Source: CALUVN01 sp944323595 (lineage in GTDB: Bacteria > Cyanobacteriota > Vampirovibrionia > Gastranaerophilales > Gastranaerophilaceae). From it: 64,000 bases of DNA. Below, one piece after another: positions 17,186 through 25,613 of this stretch (positions are counted from its first letter, which is position 1; each line of letters begins with the position of its first letter). The stretch spans positions 248,001 to 312,000 of the forward strand of contig OZ006972.1 of NCBI GenBank assembly GCA_963931255.1. The letters are read 5' to 3'. The position numbers were made by a program, and so were the translations under genes. The notes below the pieces were generated by a model. That model did no database searches. It was not told where the DNA came from and worked only from the letters and a program-made list of their open reading frames with translations.

Positions 17186-18131
17186 ATTGCTAATTAATTT
17201 GATTCCTGATAAAAAACTCAGGAAAAGTTTAAGAGGGAAATATATATTAGATGCAAGCCTGCCCGTTAATTACGGAACAAAACATATATATAAAGGTGAT
17301 GACGCAGAAAGTATAATTTCAGAATATTTAAAAAAAGATGCACCATGCTTAATCTGCCGTTATGGCGGCACTGAAATGAGAGTTGTTAACCGGTTTTTGA
17401 AAAATATTGATAAACAGCATAAATTTTCACCTAAAATCCGAAATATGATTTCCGATTTGTCGGGGTTTTATCCTGCAAATGAATATAATCTTTCAAGATT
17501 TTCATGCGAATTTCTCAGCCTTTTAAAAGACACAGATGTTGTAGGTGTTTGGAATACAAAAGGTGAAAAATTTGTCTGCGAAAATTATCTTGGAGCTGAA
17601 ACAAAACTTGTGGCTCTGGATGCAATAAGCGCAGTTAATTCACAAAATCCATGGTCTAAACATTTGAAAGGTAAAAAAGTTCTGGTTATCCACCCGTTTG
17701 AAGACTCGATAAAAGAACAATATAAAAAACACGAATTGCTGTTTGAGAATAAAGACACCCTGCCGGATTTTGAACTGATTACGATGAAACCTGTTCAGAG
17801 TCTTGCTGACAACAAAGATAACTTACCGTATAAAACATGGTTTGATGCGCTGGATGCGATGAATAAAAAAATAGATTCTATTGACTTTGATATCGCAATT
17901 ATAGGCGCCGGCGCCTACGGAATTTTTCTCGCCCACCATTGTAAAAAAATAGGCAAAAAAGCTGTTCATATGGGAGGTGCTACGCAAATCTTGTTCGGCA
18001 TAACCGGCAAACGCTGGGAAACAGAATACAAAAGTTCCGTCGGTAAATTAATTAACGAACACTGGATCCGTCCGAAAGCTTCTGAAAGACCTAAAGGAGC
18101 CGAAAAAGTTGAAGGCGGCTGCTACTGGTAA
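17166..18131 (+). CDS. GT-D fold glycosyltransferase-like protein
   Basis: 321 aa. LICRYGGTEMRVVNRFL (about 60-76), WSKHLKGKKVLVIHPFEDSI and the C-terminal DIAIIGAGAYGIFLAHHCKKIGKKAVHMGGATQILFGITGKRW match a bacterial family assigned to the GT-D fold, found in capsule and O-antigen clusters. Activity for this subfamily is poorly known. It overlaps the previous glycosyltransferase by 20 bases and has AAAGG before ATG. It closes the transferase block before the GDP-fucose genes. Confidence 0.68.
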   Translation: MLTTLVKLLINLIPDKKLRKSLRGKYILDASLPVNYGTKHIYKGDDAESIISEYLKKDAPCLICRYGGTEMRVVNRFLKNIDKQHKFSPKIRNMISDLSGFYPANEYNLSRFSCEFLSLLKDTDVVGVWNTKGEKFVCENYLGAETKLVALDAISAVNSQNPWSKHLKGKKVLVIHPFEDSIKEQYKKHELLFENKDTLPDFELITMKPVQSLADNKDNLPYKTWFDALDAMNKKIDSIDFDIAIIGAGAYGIFLAHHCKKIGKKAVHMGGATQILFGITGKRWETEYKSSVGKLINEHWIRPKASERPKGAEKVEGGCYW

Positions 18132-18201
18132 AAATTTTAGCCGAAAATCATTTTCAATGGCAGATTAAATTAAAAAAATTAGCAATCAAAGGAGAATATA
18201 T

Positions 18202-19287
18202 ATGAAAAAAGCGTTTATCACAGGAATTACAGGGCAAGACGGAAGTTATCTTGCAGAACTGCTTCTTGAAAAAGGTTATGAAGTTCACGGAATGAAAAGA
18301 AGAGCATCTTCATTCAATACATCAAGAATTGACCATTTATATCAAGACATTCATGAAAACTCAAATTTCAAATTACATTACGGTGACCTCTCTGATTCAT
18401 CTAATTTAATCAGACTTGTACATGACATTGAACCGGATGAAATTTATAACCTAGCCGCACAATCACACGTCAAAGTCTCCTGGGATTGTCCTGAATATAC
18501 AGCGGACTGTGATGCTTTAGGTACATTGAGATTGCTGGAAGCTATAAGAATGAACCATTTTGAAAAGAAAACAAAGTTCTATCAGGCTTCAACATCAGAA
18601 TTGTTCGGACTTATACAAGAGCCGATACAAAGTGAAACTACGCCGTTTTATCCACGCTCTCCTTACGCCGTTGCAAAATTATACGCATACTGGATTTGCG
18701 TAAACTATAGAGAAAGTTTTGACATGTTTGCTGCAAACGGGATTTTGTTCAACCACGAATCCCCGCGTCGTGGCGAAACTTTTGTAACAAGAAAAATTAC
18801 AATGGCTGCTACAAAAATTAAAGTCGGCCTGCAGGAAAAATTATACCTTGGAAACCTCTCTGCAAAACGTGACTGGGGACATGCAAAAGATTATGTTGAA
18901 GGAATGTGGAGAATTCTGCAGCAGGATAAACCGCAGGATTATGTACTTGCAACAGGCGTTACAACTTCAATAAGAGACTTCTGCAAAATGACATTCAATG
19001 AACTCGGCATAGACCTTGAATTTGTCGGAACCGGAGTTGACGAAAAAGGTATAGATAAAGCTACAGGAAAAGTCTTAATAGAAGTTGATCCGAGATACTT
19101 CCGTCCGGCAGAAGTTGATTTGCTGCTCGGTAACAGTGCAAAAGCAAGACGTGAACTCGGATGGGAACCTAAGTATGACTTACAAATGCTCGTGAAAGAA
19201 ATGGTCGCAGAAGACCTTGAACTTGCAAAAAAAGAAAAAGTTTTAAGAGAAAAAGGTTACAAAATACTTATTCCTCAAGAGGTGTAA
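18202..19287 (+). CDS. gmd: GDP-mannose 4,6-dehydratase
   Basis: Converts GDP-D-mannose to GDP-4-keto-6-deoxymannose, the first step to GDP-L-fucose. 361 aa, extended SDR fold: NAD(P) site GITGQDGSYLAELLLEKGYEVHG at residues 6-28, LHYGDLSDSSNL, catalytic STSELFG with Y-x-x-x-K in YAVAKLYAYW, NHESPRRGETFVTRKI and RDWGHAKDYVEGMW, all diagnostic for Gmd. A strong ribosome site, AAAGGAG, precedes ATG. Adjacent fcl completes the pathway; the product feeds the two fucosyltransferases in the same locus. Confidence 0.96.
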   Translation: MKKAFITGITGQDGSYLAELLLEKGYEVHGMKRRASSFNTSRIDHLYQDIHENSNFKLHYGDLSDSSNLIRLVHDIEPDEIYNLAAQSHVKVSWDCPEYTADCDALGTLRLLEAIRMNHFEKKTKFYQASTSELFGLIQEPIQSETTPFYPRSPYAVAKLYAYWICVNYRESFDMFAANGILFNHESPRRGETFVTRKITMAATKIKVGLQEKLYLGNLSAKRDWGHAKDYVEGMWRILQQDKPQDYVLATGVTTSIRDFCKMTFNELGIDLEFVGTGVDEKGIDKATGKVLIEVDPRYFRPAEVDLLLGNSAKARRELGWEPKYDLQMLVKEMVAEDLELAKKEKVLREKGYKILIPQEV

Positions 19288-19290
19288 TAA

Positions 19291-19920
19291 ATGCTGTCAA
19301 AATTGATAAGGCGTATTGCAAATAAAATACGCCACATCAAATATAAAAAAATTGTCAACAAAGGACAAAATAACATTATCCAAATGCCGGAATGGAGAAC
19401 ACAAATTTGTATTCACGGCAATAACAATAAAGTTATTATTGATAAAACTGCTCAATTTACCGGTTCAATTTATATTGGAGCACCGGATTCGTATACAGAC
19501 AACTGTGTTGTTATAATTGGAAAAAATACACAATCTAACGGCACAGATATACATCTTATGGAAGATAACAGCACTGTTGAAATCGGCAGCGATTGTTTGT
19601 TTTCGACCAATGTTAATATAGCTTGTTCTGATACGCACAGTATTCTGGATTTTGACGATAATCTTTTAAATACAGGCAAATTTGTGAAAATTGGAAACCA
19701 TATATGGATTTGTCAGGATGCCAGAATAGGTAAAAATGTTACCATACCTGATAATTGTATTATCGGAATGGGAAGTATTGTAACAAAAGAATTTACGGAG
19801 CCCAATTGTATCATTGCAGGGAATCCTGCTAAAGTAGTAAAAAAGAATATTAAATGGAATAAACTCCGACCAAAACAATATTTAGCATTAACACAAAAAG
19901 AGGTAGTGAAAAATGGATAA
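19291..19920 (+). CDS. Hexapeptide-repeat acyltransferase
   Basis: 209 aa. A basic N-terminus (LIRRIANKIRHIKYKKIVNKG) is followed by beta-helix repeats: NKVIIDKTAQFTGSIYIG..., VEIGSDCLFSTNVNIACSDTHSI with a likely catalytic His, then VKIGNHIWICQDARIGKNVTIPDNCIIGMGSIVTKEFTEPNCIIAGNPAKVVKKNIKW. This is the LbH acetyltransferase pattern seen in WcaF/WcaB-type enzymes of exopolysaccharide loci. Located between gmd and fcl, with 3 bases to the former and an 8-base overlap with the latter, so it belongs to the fucose operon. Confidence 0.8.
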   Translation: MLSKLIRRIANKIRHIKYKKIVNKGQNNIIQMPEWRTQICIHGNNNKVIIDKTAQFTGSIYIGAPDSYTDNCVVIIGKNTQSNGTDIHLMEDNSTVEIGSDCLFSTNVNIACSDTHSILDFDDNLLNTGKFVKIGNHIWICQDARIGKNVTIPDNCIIGMGSIVTKEFTEPNCIIAGNPAKVVKKNIKWNKLRPKQYLALTQKEVVKNG

Positions 19921-20860
19921 AAATATCAAAATTTACATAGCCGGACACAGAGGATTGGTAGGCAGTGCAATAAAACAGGAATTTGAGAAAAAAGGATACA
20001 CAAATTTAATATACAGAACCCACAGCGAATTGGATTTAACTGACTCTGCTGCGGTTGCAGAATTTTTTGAGAAAGAAAAACCGGACTGGGTTGTACAGGC
20101 GGCAGCAAAAGTAGGCGGGATTTACGGCAACAATACTTATCCGGTTGAATTTATGCTGGAAAATTTAAAAATACAAAATAATATTATAGAAAATGCCTAT
20201 AAAAATAATGTTAAAAAACTTCTGTTTCTCGGTTCAAGCTGTATTTATCCGAAAGAAACGCCTCAGCCGATGAAAGAAGAGCATCTTTTATCCGGTTATC
20301 TGGAAAAAACAAATGAGGGATACGCACTGGCTAAAATTATAGGGATTAAACTCTGCAATGCATACAACAGAGAATACGGAACTAATTATATGTCTGTAAT
20401 GCCTTGCAATTTGTATGGTTTGAACGATAATTACCATCCGCAAAATGCCCATGTAATTCCAATGCTTATCAGAAGATTTCACGAAGCAAAAGAACAAGGA
20501 TTAAAAGAAGTTACAGTATGGGGTACAGGTACACCTAGAAGAGAATTTCTATATTCCGGAGACCTTGCAGAAGCCGTTGTATTCCTTATGGAAAATAAAG
20601 ATGCAAAAGATATCGGAGAATTTATAAATATAGGTTCCGGTTACGATATGCCTATTGCAGAAATTGCTAATCTGGTTAAAGAAACCGTCGGATTTGAAGG
20701 TAAACTCGTATACGATACTTCTAAACCTGACGGCACAATGTTGAAACTTATGGATGTATCCAGAATTAATGCCCTCGGATGGAGCGCAAAAACATCACTC
20801 AAAGATGGATTAAAAATTGCATACGAAGACTTTAAAAACAAACATCTTACAAAAGTATAA
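19913..20860 (+). CDS. fcl: GDP-L-fucose synthase
   Basis: Epimerase/reductase that turns GDP-4-keto-6-deoxymannose into GDP-L-fucose. 315 aa SDR: NADP site IYIAGHRGLVGSAIKQEF, AAAKVGGIYGN, FLGSSCIYPKETPQPMKEEHLLSGYLEKTNEGYALAKIIG carrying the Ser and Y-x-x-x-K catalytic residues, MPCNLYGLNDNYHP and TPRREFLYSGDLAEAV. These are the signatures of Fcl/WcaG. It ends the operon; a strong terminator follows within 20 bases. Confidence 0.96.
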   Translation: MDKNIKIYIAGHRGLVGSAIKQEFEKKGYTNLIYRTHSELDLTDSAAVAEFFEKEKPDWVVQAAAKVGGIYGNNTYPVEFMLENLKIQNNIIENAYKNNVKKLLFLGSSCIYPKETPQPMKEEHLLSGYLEKTNEGYALAKIIGIKLCNAYNREYGTNYMSVMPCNLYGLNDNYHPQNAHVIPMLIRRFHEAKEQGLKEVTVWGTGTPRREFLYSGDLAEAVVFLMENKDAKDIGEFINIGSGYDMPIAEIANLVKETVGFEGKLVYDTSKPDGTMLKLMDVSRINALGWSAKTSLKDGLKIAYEDFKNKHLTKV

Positions 20861-20874
20861 TAAAATTAATACAT

Positions 20875-20905
20875 AAAAAGGGCACTTATGATAAGTACCC
20901 TTTTT
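20875..20905. terminator. Bidirectional rho-independent terminator
   Basis: AAAAAGGGCACTTA / TAAGTACCCTTTTT stem with one mismatch and a 3-base loop, with T-runs on both strands. It separates fcl (+) from the convergent GT39 gene (-). Confidence 0.85.
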
Positions 20906-20935
20906 AAATTATTCAATGTATATGCAGTAACACTA

Positions 20936-22402
20936 TTATGGCTCTGCATAAATTGTATATTTATCACCTGATTTAATTTTAATCAAATGCTTCATAAGTT
21001 CATTTTTATAATCATCGTCCTTTATGTTTTTATTTTTCATAATTACATAACAGTCATTGTCAAAATCAAGTTGTTTATCAAGAGCCTCAAAATCGCGTCT
21101 GGTGATAAAATCAACTTTTTCTCTATAATTAATCAACACACTGGGTTTTACCGGCATATCAAAAGTAACAAGCTTTTTGTTATCTTCCTGCGCCATCTCT
21201 GCATACTCTACAAGTTCATCCATACCGCCCTTGTATATTTGATCAAAGACAAAACCTACCATAATAAAATTAGCAAGCAATGCAACTATCAATGAAGCAT
21301 TAAAGTAATCCATAGGTTTACGATAGAAAAATAATCCTGTTAACATTGCCGCAGCAGGAAATGCCGGCAAAATGTATGTCGGAAGCTTACCGCTCGCCAT
21401 ACTGAATAATAAAAATACAAGAACAAAATATATAGATAAAAATAGAATCAATTTTCGTTCATTAGTATCAAAAGTATAATATAAAGTTTTAGTTTTAATT
21501 CTTTTGATTAATCGTCTGCATTTTTTTATCAAAAATATCATAAAGGCAATAGACCATGGCAAAAATCCAACTAGAAAAACCGGAACAAAATATAAAAACG
21601 GTCTGGTTTTCCCCAGAACTTCGGCATTTACCAATCTTTCAAAATGGTGAAGAATAAAATAGTCATAAATAAATCTATACCCGTAAACCTGATACATATG
21701 AATATGCCAAGGTAAAATTATTGCAAAAAAGACAATCATACCCGGAATAATATTAACCGGCTTAAAAATCTCTTTAACATCCTTTGTAATAAGTCTGTAC
21801 AAGCCGACAACAGCAACAGGAATAACAAAAGCAAGAAGCCCTTTAGCCAGAAATGCCAGCCCCATTGCAACATAAAACCCAAGCCAGTATAACTTTTTAT
21901 GCTCATCTTTACAAAAACTTGTCAAAAGTCCGCAATAAATAGCAGCTGTTAAAAATACCGTAAACGTCATATCCAAAATAGCAACGTGGGATAAAACAAG
22001 AAAAAATACTGTTGATAATAAAATCAAAGCACTGTACATCCCAAATTTTCTTGAAATAATAGTTTTCCCAGTAAAATAAGTAAAGAAAACTATCAGTGTT
22101 GCAAGAATCGCCGTAGGAAATCTCACGGCAAATTCGTTAAAGCCTAAATACTTAATAGAAAAAGCTGTCAGCCAAAAATACAACGGTGGTTTTTCTGTAA
22201 AAGGCACTCCGTTTAAAAGCAAAATACTCCAATCACCTGACCCGATAAGCCCTCTGGACATAACTGCATATCTTGTTTCATCAACATCGACAAGCGGATA
22301 TGAATTCAAACCTATAAACAAAAACACAACACAAAATATTGCAAGCGTTATTAAGCAGGCTGCCTCAGGTCTGTTCTGAATAAAACTTTTAATTTTTTCC
22401 AT
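20936..22402 (-). CDS. ArnT/GT39-type polyprenyl-phosphate sugar transferase
   Basis: 488-aa multi-pass membrane enzyme. The first luminal loop holds PLVDVDETRYAVMSRGLIGSGDWSILLLNGVPFTEKPPLYFW (catalytic acidic pair near residues 39-42), the signature of ArnT and other GT39/GT83 enzymes that move a sugar from undecaprenyl phosphate to lipid A or other envelope acceptors. About 11-12 hydrophobic segments and a soluble C-terminal domain follow. The gene sits 9 bases after a GT2 enzyme of the DPM/ArnC/GtrB type that would make the lipid-linked sugar, so the pair works as donor maker and transferase. Confidence 0.85.
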   Translation of the reverse strand: MEKIKSFIQNRPEAACLITLAIFCVVFLFIGLNSYPLVDVDETRYAVMSRGLIGSGDWSILLLNGVPFTEKPPLYFWLTAFSIKYLGFNEFAVRFPTAILATLIVFFTYFTGKTIISRKFGMYSALILLSTVFFLVLSHVAILDMTFTVFLTAAIYCGLLTSFCKDEHKKLYWLGFYVAMGLAFLAKGLLAFVIPVAVVGLYRLITKDVKEIFKPVNIIPGMIVFFAIILPWHIHMYQVYGYRFIYDYFILHHFERLVNAEVLGKTRPFLYFVPVFLVGFLPWSIAFMIFLIKKCRRLIKRIKTKTLYYTFDTNERKLILFLSIYFVLVFLLFSMASGKLPTYILPAFPAAAMLTGLFFYRKPMDYFNASLIVALLANFIMVGFVFDQIYKGGMDELVEYAEMAQEDNKKLVTFDMPVKPSVLINYREKVDFITRRDFEALDKQLDFDNDCYVIMKNKNIKDDDYKNELMKHLIKIKSGDKYTIYAEP

Positions 22403-22410
22403 AAAATCCC

Positions 22411-23328
22411 CTATAAATTAATTTTATCTTTAACAATGTAGAGCGGTCTGTTTTTAGACTCCTCAAAAATTCTGCCGACATATTCACCGATAATACCAAG
22501 AGCTATCATTTGTAAAGAACCTACAAATAATATAACAGAAGATATTATTGAAATCGGACATCTAAAAATCACCCCTGCTCCAAATGCAACAAGAGCCATA
22601 ATCATTAACGCAATCCCGATATCCGTGATAAACTTTAACGGCTTAACAGAGAAAGAAAAAATTCCGTCAAAAGCGAGTTTCAACATCTTAGAGAGCGGAT
22701 ACTTTGTTTCTCCTGCAAACCTCTCATCTCTGTTGTAATATAAAGGAGCGCTTTTAAAACCTACCCATGGAACCATACCACGGATAAATCTGTGTTTTTC
22801 AGGCATAGATTTTACTGCCTCAACAACTTCCCGCGTAATCAAACGGAAATCGCCTGTGTCTGTCGGAATGTTAATCTGGCACATAAAATCAAGCAATCTG
22901 TAAAACGCAAAAGCAGTGAATTTTTTAAAGAAAGTTTCTGATTTACGTTTAAGTCTTTTTCCGTAAACAACATCGTAACCGCCGTCTTTTGCCTGATAAT
23001 ACATATCTTTAATCAACTCGGGCGGATCCTGCAAATCCGCATCAATAATAGCTACATAATCACCTTTAGAATAATCCAAACCTGCAGTAACTGCCATTTG
23101 ATGCCCAAAATTTCTTGAAAAACCTATAACTTTCACAAACGGATATTTAGAAGCAAAATTCTTCAAAATATCTAAACTTTTATCCTTAGAACCATCATTT
23201 ACAAAAATAAAATTAACATCAAGTTCATCAATCAATAAGTTACGTAAATTAAAAAGCCGCTGTATAGTTTCTGAAATACAGGCTTCCTCATTATAAACAG
23301 GTACAATAACATCCAACATTTTTTTCAT
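22411..23328 (-). CDS. DPM1/GtrB-type polyprenyl-phosphate glycosyltransferase
   Basis: 305 aa from ATG 23328, chosen because GGGAGAG lies just upstream and the protein then begins MKKMLDVIVPVYNEE, the normal GT2 start. Signatures: FVNDGSKDKSLDIL, GFSRNFGHQMAVTAGLDYSKGDYVAIIDADLQDPPELI (metal site DAD), and two C-terminal membrane helices (about 225-290) as in GtrB/ArnC. It loads a sugar onto undecaprenyl phosphate at the inner face of the membrane. Upstream of and almost touching the GT39 gene, its likely partner. Confidence 0.88.
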   Translation of the reverse strand: MKKMLDVIVPVYNEEACISETIQRLFNLRNLLIDELDVNFIFVNDGSKDKSLDILKNFASKYPFVKVIGFSRNFGHQMAVTAGLDYSKGDYVAIIDADLQDPPELIKDMYYQAKDGGYDVVYGKRLKRKSETFFKKFTAFAFYRLLDFMCQINIPTDTGDFRLITREVVEAVKSMPEKHRFIRGMVPWVGFKSAPLYYNRDERFAGETKYPLSKMLKLAFDGIFSFSVKPLKFITDIGIALMIMALVAFGAGVIFRCPISIISSVILFVGSLQMIALGIIGEYVGRIFEESKNRPLYIVKDKINL

Positions 23329-23448
23329 CAAAAATTCTCTCCCTGAAATCACACTTTTTATAATAAACCAATAAATCGGACAAATCAATCTATATTTAAG
23401 ATTTTGCAATAATACGCAAAAAAATTATTTTACGCGCTTTAAACAAAT

Positions 23449-24723
23449 ATGCCGATAGAAAACAATGCTTTTAAACAATTTAATATACCTCAACCCTATA
23501 CTATGACAGAACCGGTTAGAAAGGAAACGTCTATCCCTCCTGAAAAGAAAACGACTGAAAGTTTTCATATTACCTGGAAAGAAAAACAACAGCTCGCAGT
23601 TGCAGGTCTGGTAACCTTGAGCGGAATAATGATGTTTGCAGGACGGGGTTTTATCGCAAAAAGACTTTTCAAGCCGCAGGAATCTCAATTTAAACCGCTG
23701 GAAAATCTGGTTGACGATACTATTGAACAGGCAACAGAAGTTGTTAATAATAAGTTCGGCAATATAATTACTACAGGGTTTTACAATGCCAATACAGAAG
23801 AGATGCTAAACTTTCAAAAAATGGCAACAGGCAAAGCTCTTAAAAATCTAAGTGATATTATTACGTTCAAATACGAACATTTAAAAGAAATTGATGATAA
23901 AACATATCTTACACATATTGAACGTTATATTGAAACTCTTTTACATAAAGATTCTCTTGAATATAAGGATCCCGATATAATAATCCAGACCTCAAATGCA
24001 TATTATAATACTAATCAAAAAGATAAAGCATTCGGTCTACTTGAAAAAATGCTTGATAACATCAAAGATACATGGGCACAGGAATATTTTCTAAATCAAA
24101 AAATCATACTTCTTGGCAAAGAAAAAAATTATCAAACTATTCTGGATATCGTTAAAAATAATAAATTCAATCCGAATGATAGTACTTTATTTGTAATAAT
24201 GCAAAGTCTTAAAGAAATTAACTGTCCGGCTGACAGTTGTGTATATTTTGAGAACAACTTCAATAGAAACATCAATGACAAAATGAAAAGCTTTGAATAC
24301 TATTTGGAACTAACAATACAAAGCGGAAGAAAACAAGAATTATACAAATTAATTACCAATTATAGAAATGTATCGGACAAACAACTATTTAAAATTCTTA
24401 CGCAAAATCGGGATAAATTAGAATTAGATGAAAAAACAAATCAGATTATTGATTTGTATAATGAACTTTATAAAAATGAAGCCCGATACGAATGGCGTAC
24501 AGCGCTTCCGGAACAAGTTGATAAAACCATTGAAATCTATAAACAAGCAAGGGTTTTGAATATAATAAACGAAGAACAATACACTGATATAATGACAAAA
24601 TTAACATCCTATAAAGCAACACCATCAGAAGAGAATTTTAGCAAATTTATTCTCCCTCTAAAAATAAACATTCAAGATGAAGAAAATCCATTTTATAAAA
24701 AACTTCTTGAATATCTTACTTAA
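23449..24723 (+). CDS. Uncharacterised membrane-anchored helical protein
   Basis: 424 aa, not recognised. It starts MPIENNAFKQFNIPQPYTM, has one hydrophobic segment (about residues 44-62, LAVAGLVTLSGIMMFAGRGF) and then a long, almost purely helical region of repeated pairs (e.g. DPDIIIQTSNAYYNTNQKDKAFGLLEKMLDNIK and KKIILLGKEKNYQTILDIVKN) that looks TPR-like. A single membrane anchor with a helical repeat domain suggests a scaffold or docking protein. No good ribosome site. Its 3' end overlaps the convergent HExxH gene by 8 bases. Confidence 0.6.
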   Translation: MPIENNAFKQFNIPQPYTMTEPVRKETSIPPEKKTTESFHITWKEKQQLAVAGLVTLSGIMMFAGRGFIAKRLFKPQESQFKPLENLVDDTIEQATEVVNNKFGNIITTGFYNANTEEMLNFQKMATGKALKNLSDIITFKYEHLKEIDDKTYLTHIERYIETLLHKDSLEYKDPDIIIQTSNAYYNTNQKDKAFGLLEKMLDNIKDTWAQEYFLNQKIILLGKEKNYQTILDIVKNNKFNPNDSTLFVIMQSLKEINCPADSCVYFENNFNRNINDKMKSFEYYLELTIQSGRKQELYKLITNYRNVSDKQLFKILTQNRDKLELDEKTNQIIDLYNELYKNEARYEWRTALPEQVDKTIEIYKQARVLNIINEEQYTDIMTKLTSYKATPSEENFSKFILPLKINIQDEENPFYKKLLEYLT

Positions 24724-25609
24724 CTTGTAGTTTTTTCTTATCTTCCGCAAGTGTTAAAATAAAATCACCGTATTTATCAACCAGAGCCTCGCCCGCCGGA
24801 AAAGCCTCCTGCTCTAAAAGATTTTTTTCATATTTTTTAACATCTGTATAATCTGAAAATCTGTTAACACTTACATAACTTTTAACAGCCTCCAGATATT
24901 TCCGTGCCTTTTTCCCCTCAGCAGAATTGGCAGGAATTGGCCCCAGTGCTTCCACAGCAATTTGTTCACGCAGAGATAAAATATCTCTATAAAGATTATT
25001 ATAATAATTAGCGATTAATTTAGCTTCGCTTTCTGATTTATTCTTCATAAACCCCGCATCATTTTTCAATCTATTAAAAATATTTTCCTTTTCGTTTTCC
25101 AGAATACAATCAGCGCCTATACCTTCCGTTCGCAGCATAGAAACATATTGTTTAAAATGAACCATTTCATGTTTTAATACCCCTAAAATATCAACCTTAG
25201 AACGTTTCTCTAGCCTTGGAATATTAATACTAAAATCTGTCCACTTGAAAAAGCCGTCATTATCTGATATATCATAGGTCAACTTTGGCTTCAGATATTT
25301 ATAACCGGTGTCCCCTATAAAAATATTCAAAGCTTCTTCAAGAAACTGTTTTTTATCAGGAATTTTCCAGATACGTGAAAACATATTAAGTTCTTTCTCT
25401 GTCATACCCTTATTCAAAAGTTTTTGGACAGATTGAAGTTCTTCACTATTCAAATATGAAAAATATTCCGGTTTAACATTTTTCATAAACTCCTTTTCAA
25501 ATTTTCCCATTGATTTAGAAACACTGCGCATTCCACCGTACAGGACGCCAAAACTGCCAAAAATTGCGGTATTAATCATAAACTTTTTGTTTCTGTCATC
25601 AATTTTCAT
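24716..25609 (-). CDS. Putative membrane-anchored HExxH metallopeptidase-like protein
   Basis: 297 aa; no family recognised with confidence. A hydrophobic stretch near the N-terminus (MINTAIFGSFGVLYGG, about 11-26) may anchor it. The central LGVLKHEMVHFKQYVSMLR (HEMVH) is a zinc-binding HExxH motif, and QIAVEALGP about 60 residues later could supply the third ligand. The preceding strand DFSINIPRLEKRSKVDI fits a zincin layout. Activity is unproven. It lies 4 bases after the HNH-type gene on the same strand and overlaps the convergent gene by 8 bases. Confidence 0.55.
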   Translation of the reverse strand: MKIDDRNKKFMINTAIFGSFGVLYGGMRSVSKSMGKFEKEFMKNVKPEYFSYLNSEELQSVQKLLNKGMTEKELNMFSRIWKIPDKKQFLEEALNIFIGDTGYKYLKPKLTYDISDNDGFFKWTDFSINIPRLEKRSKVDILGVLKHEMVHFKQYVSMLRTEGIGADCILENEKENIFNRLKNDAGFMKNKSESEAKLIANYYNNLYRDILSLREQIAVEALGPIPANSAEGKKARKYLEAVKSYVSVNRFSDYTDVKKYEKNLLEQEAFPAGEALVDKYGDFILTLAEDKKKLQVK

Positions 25610-25613
25610 CAGT

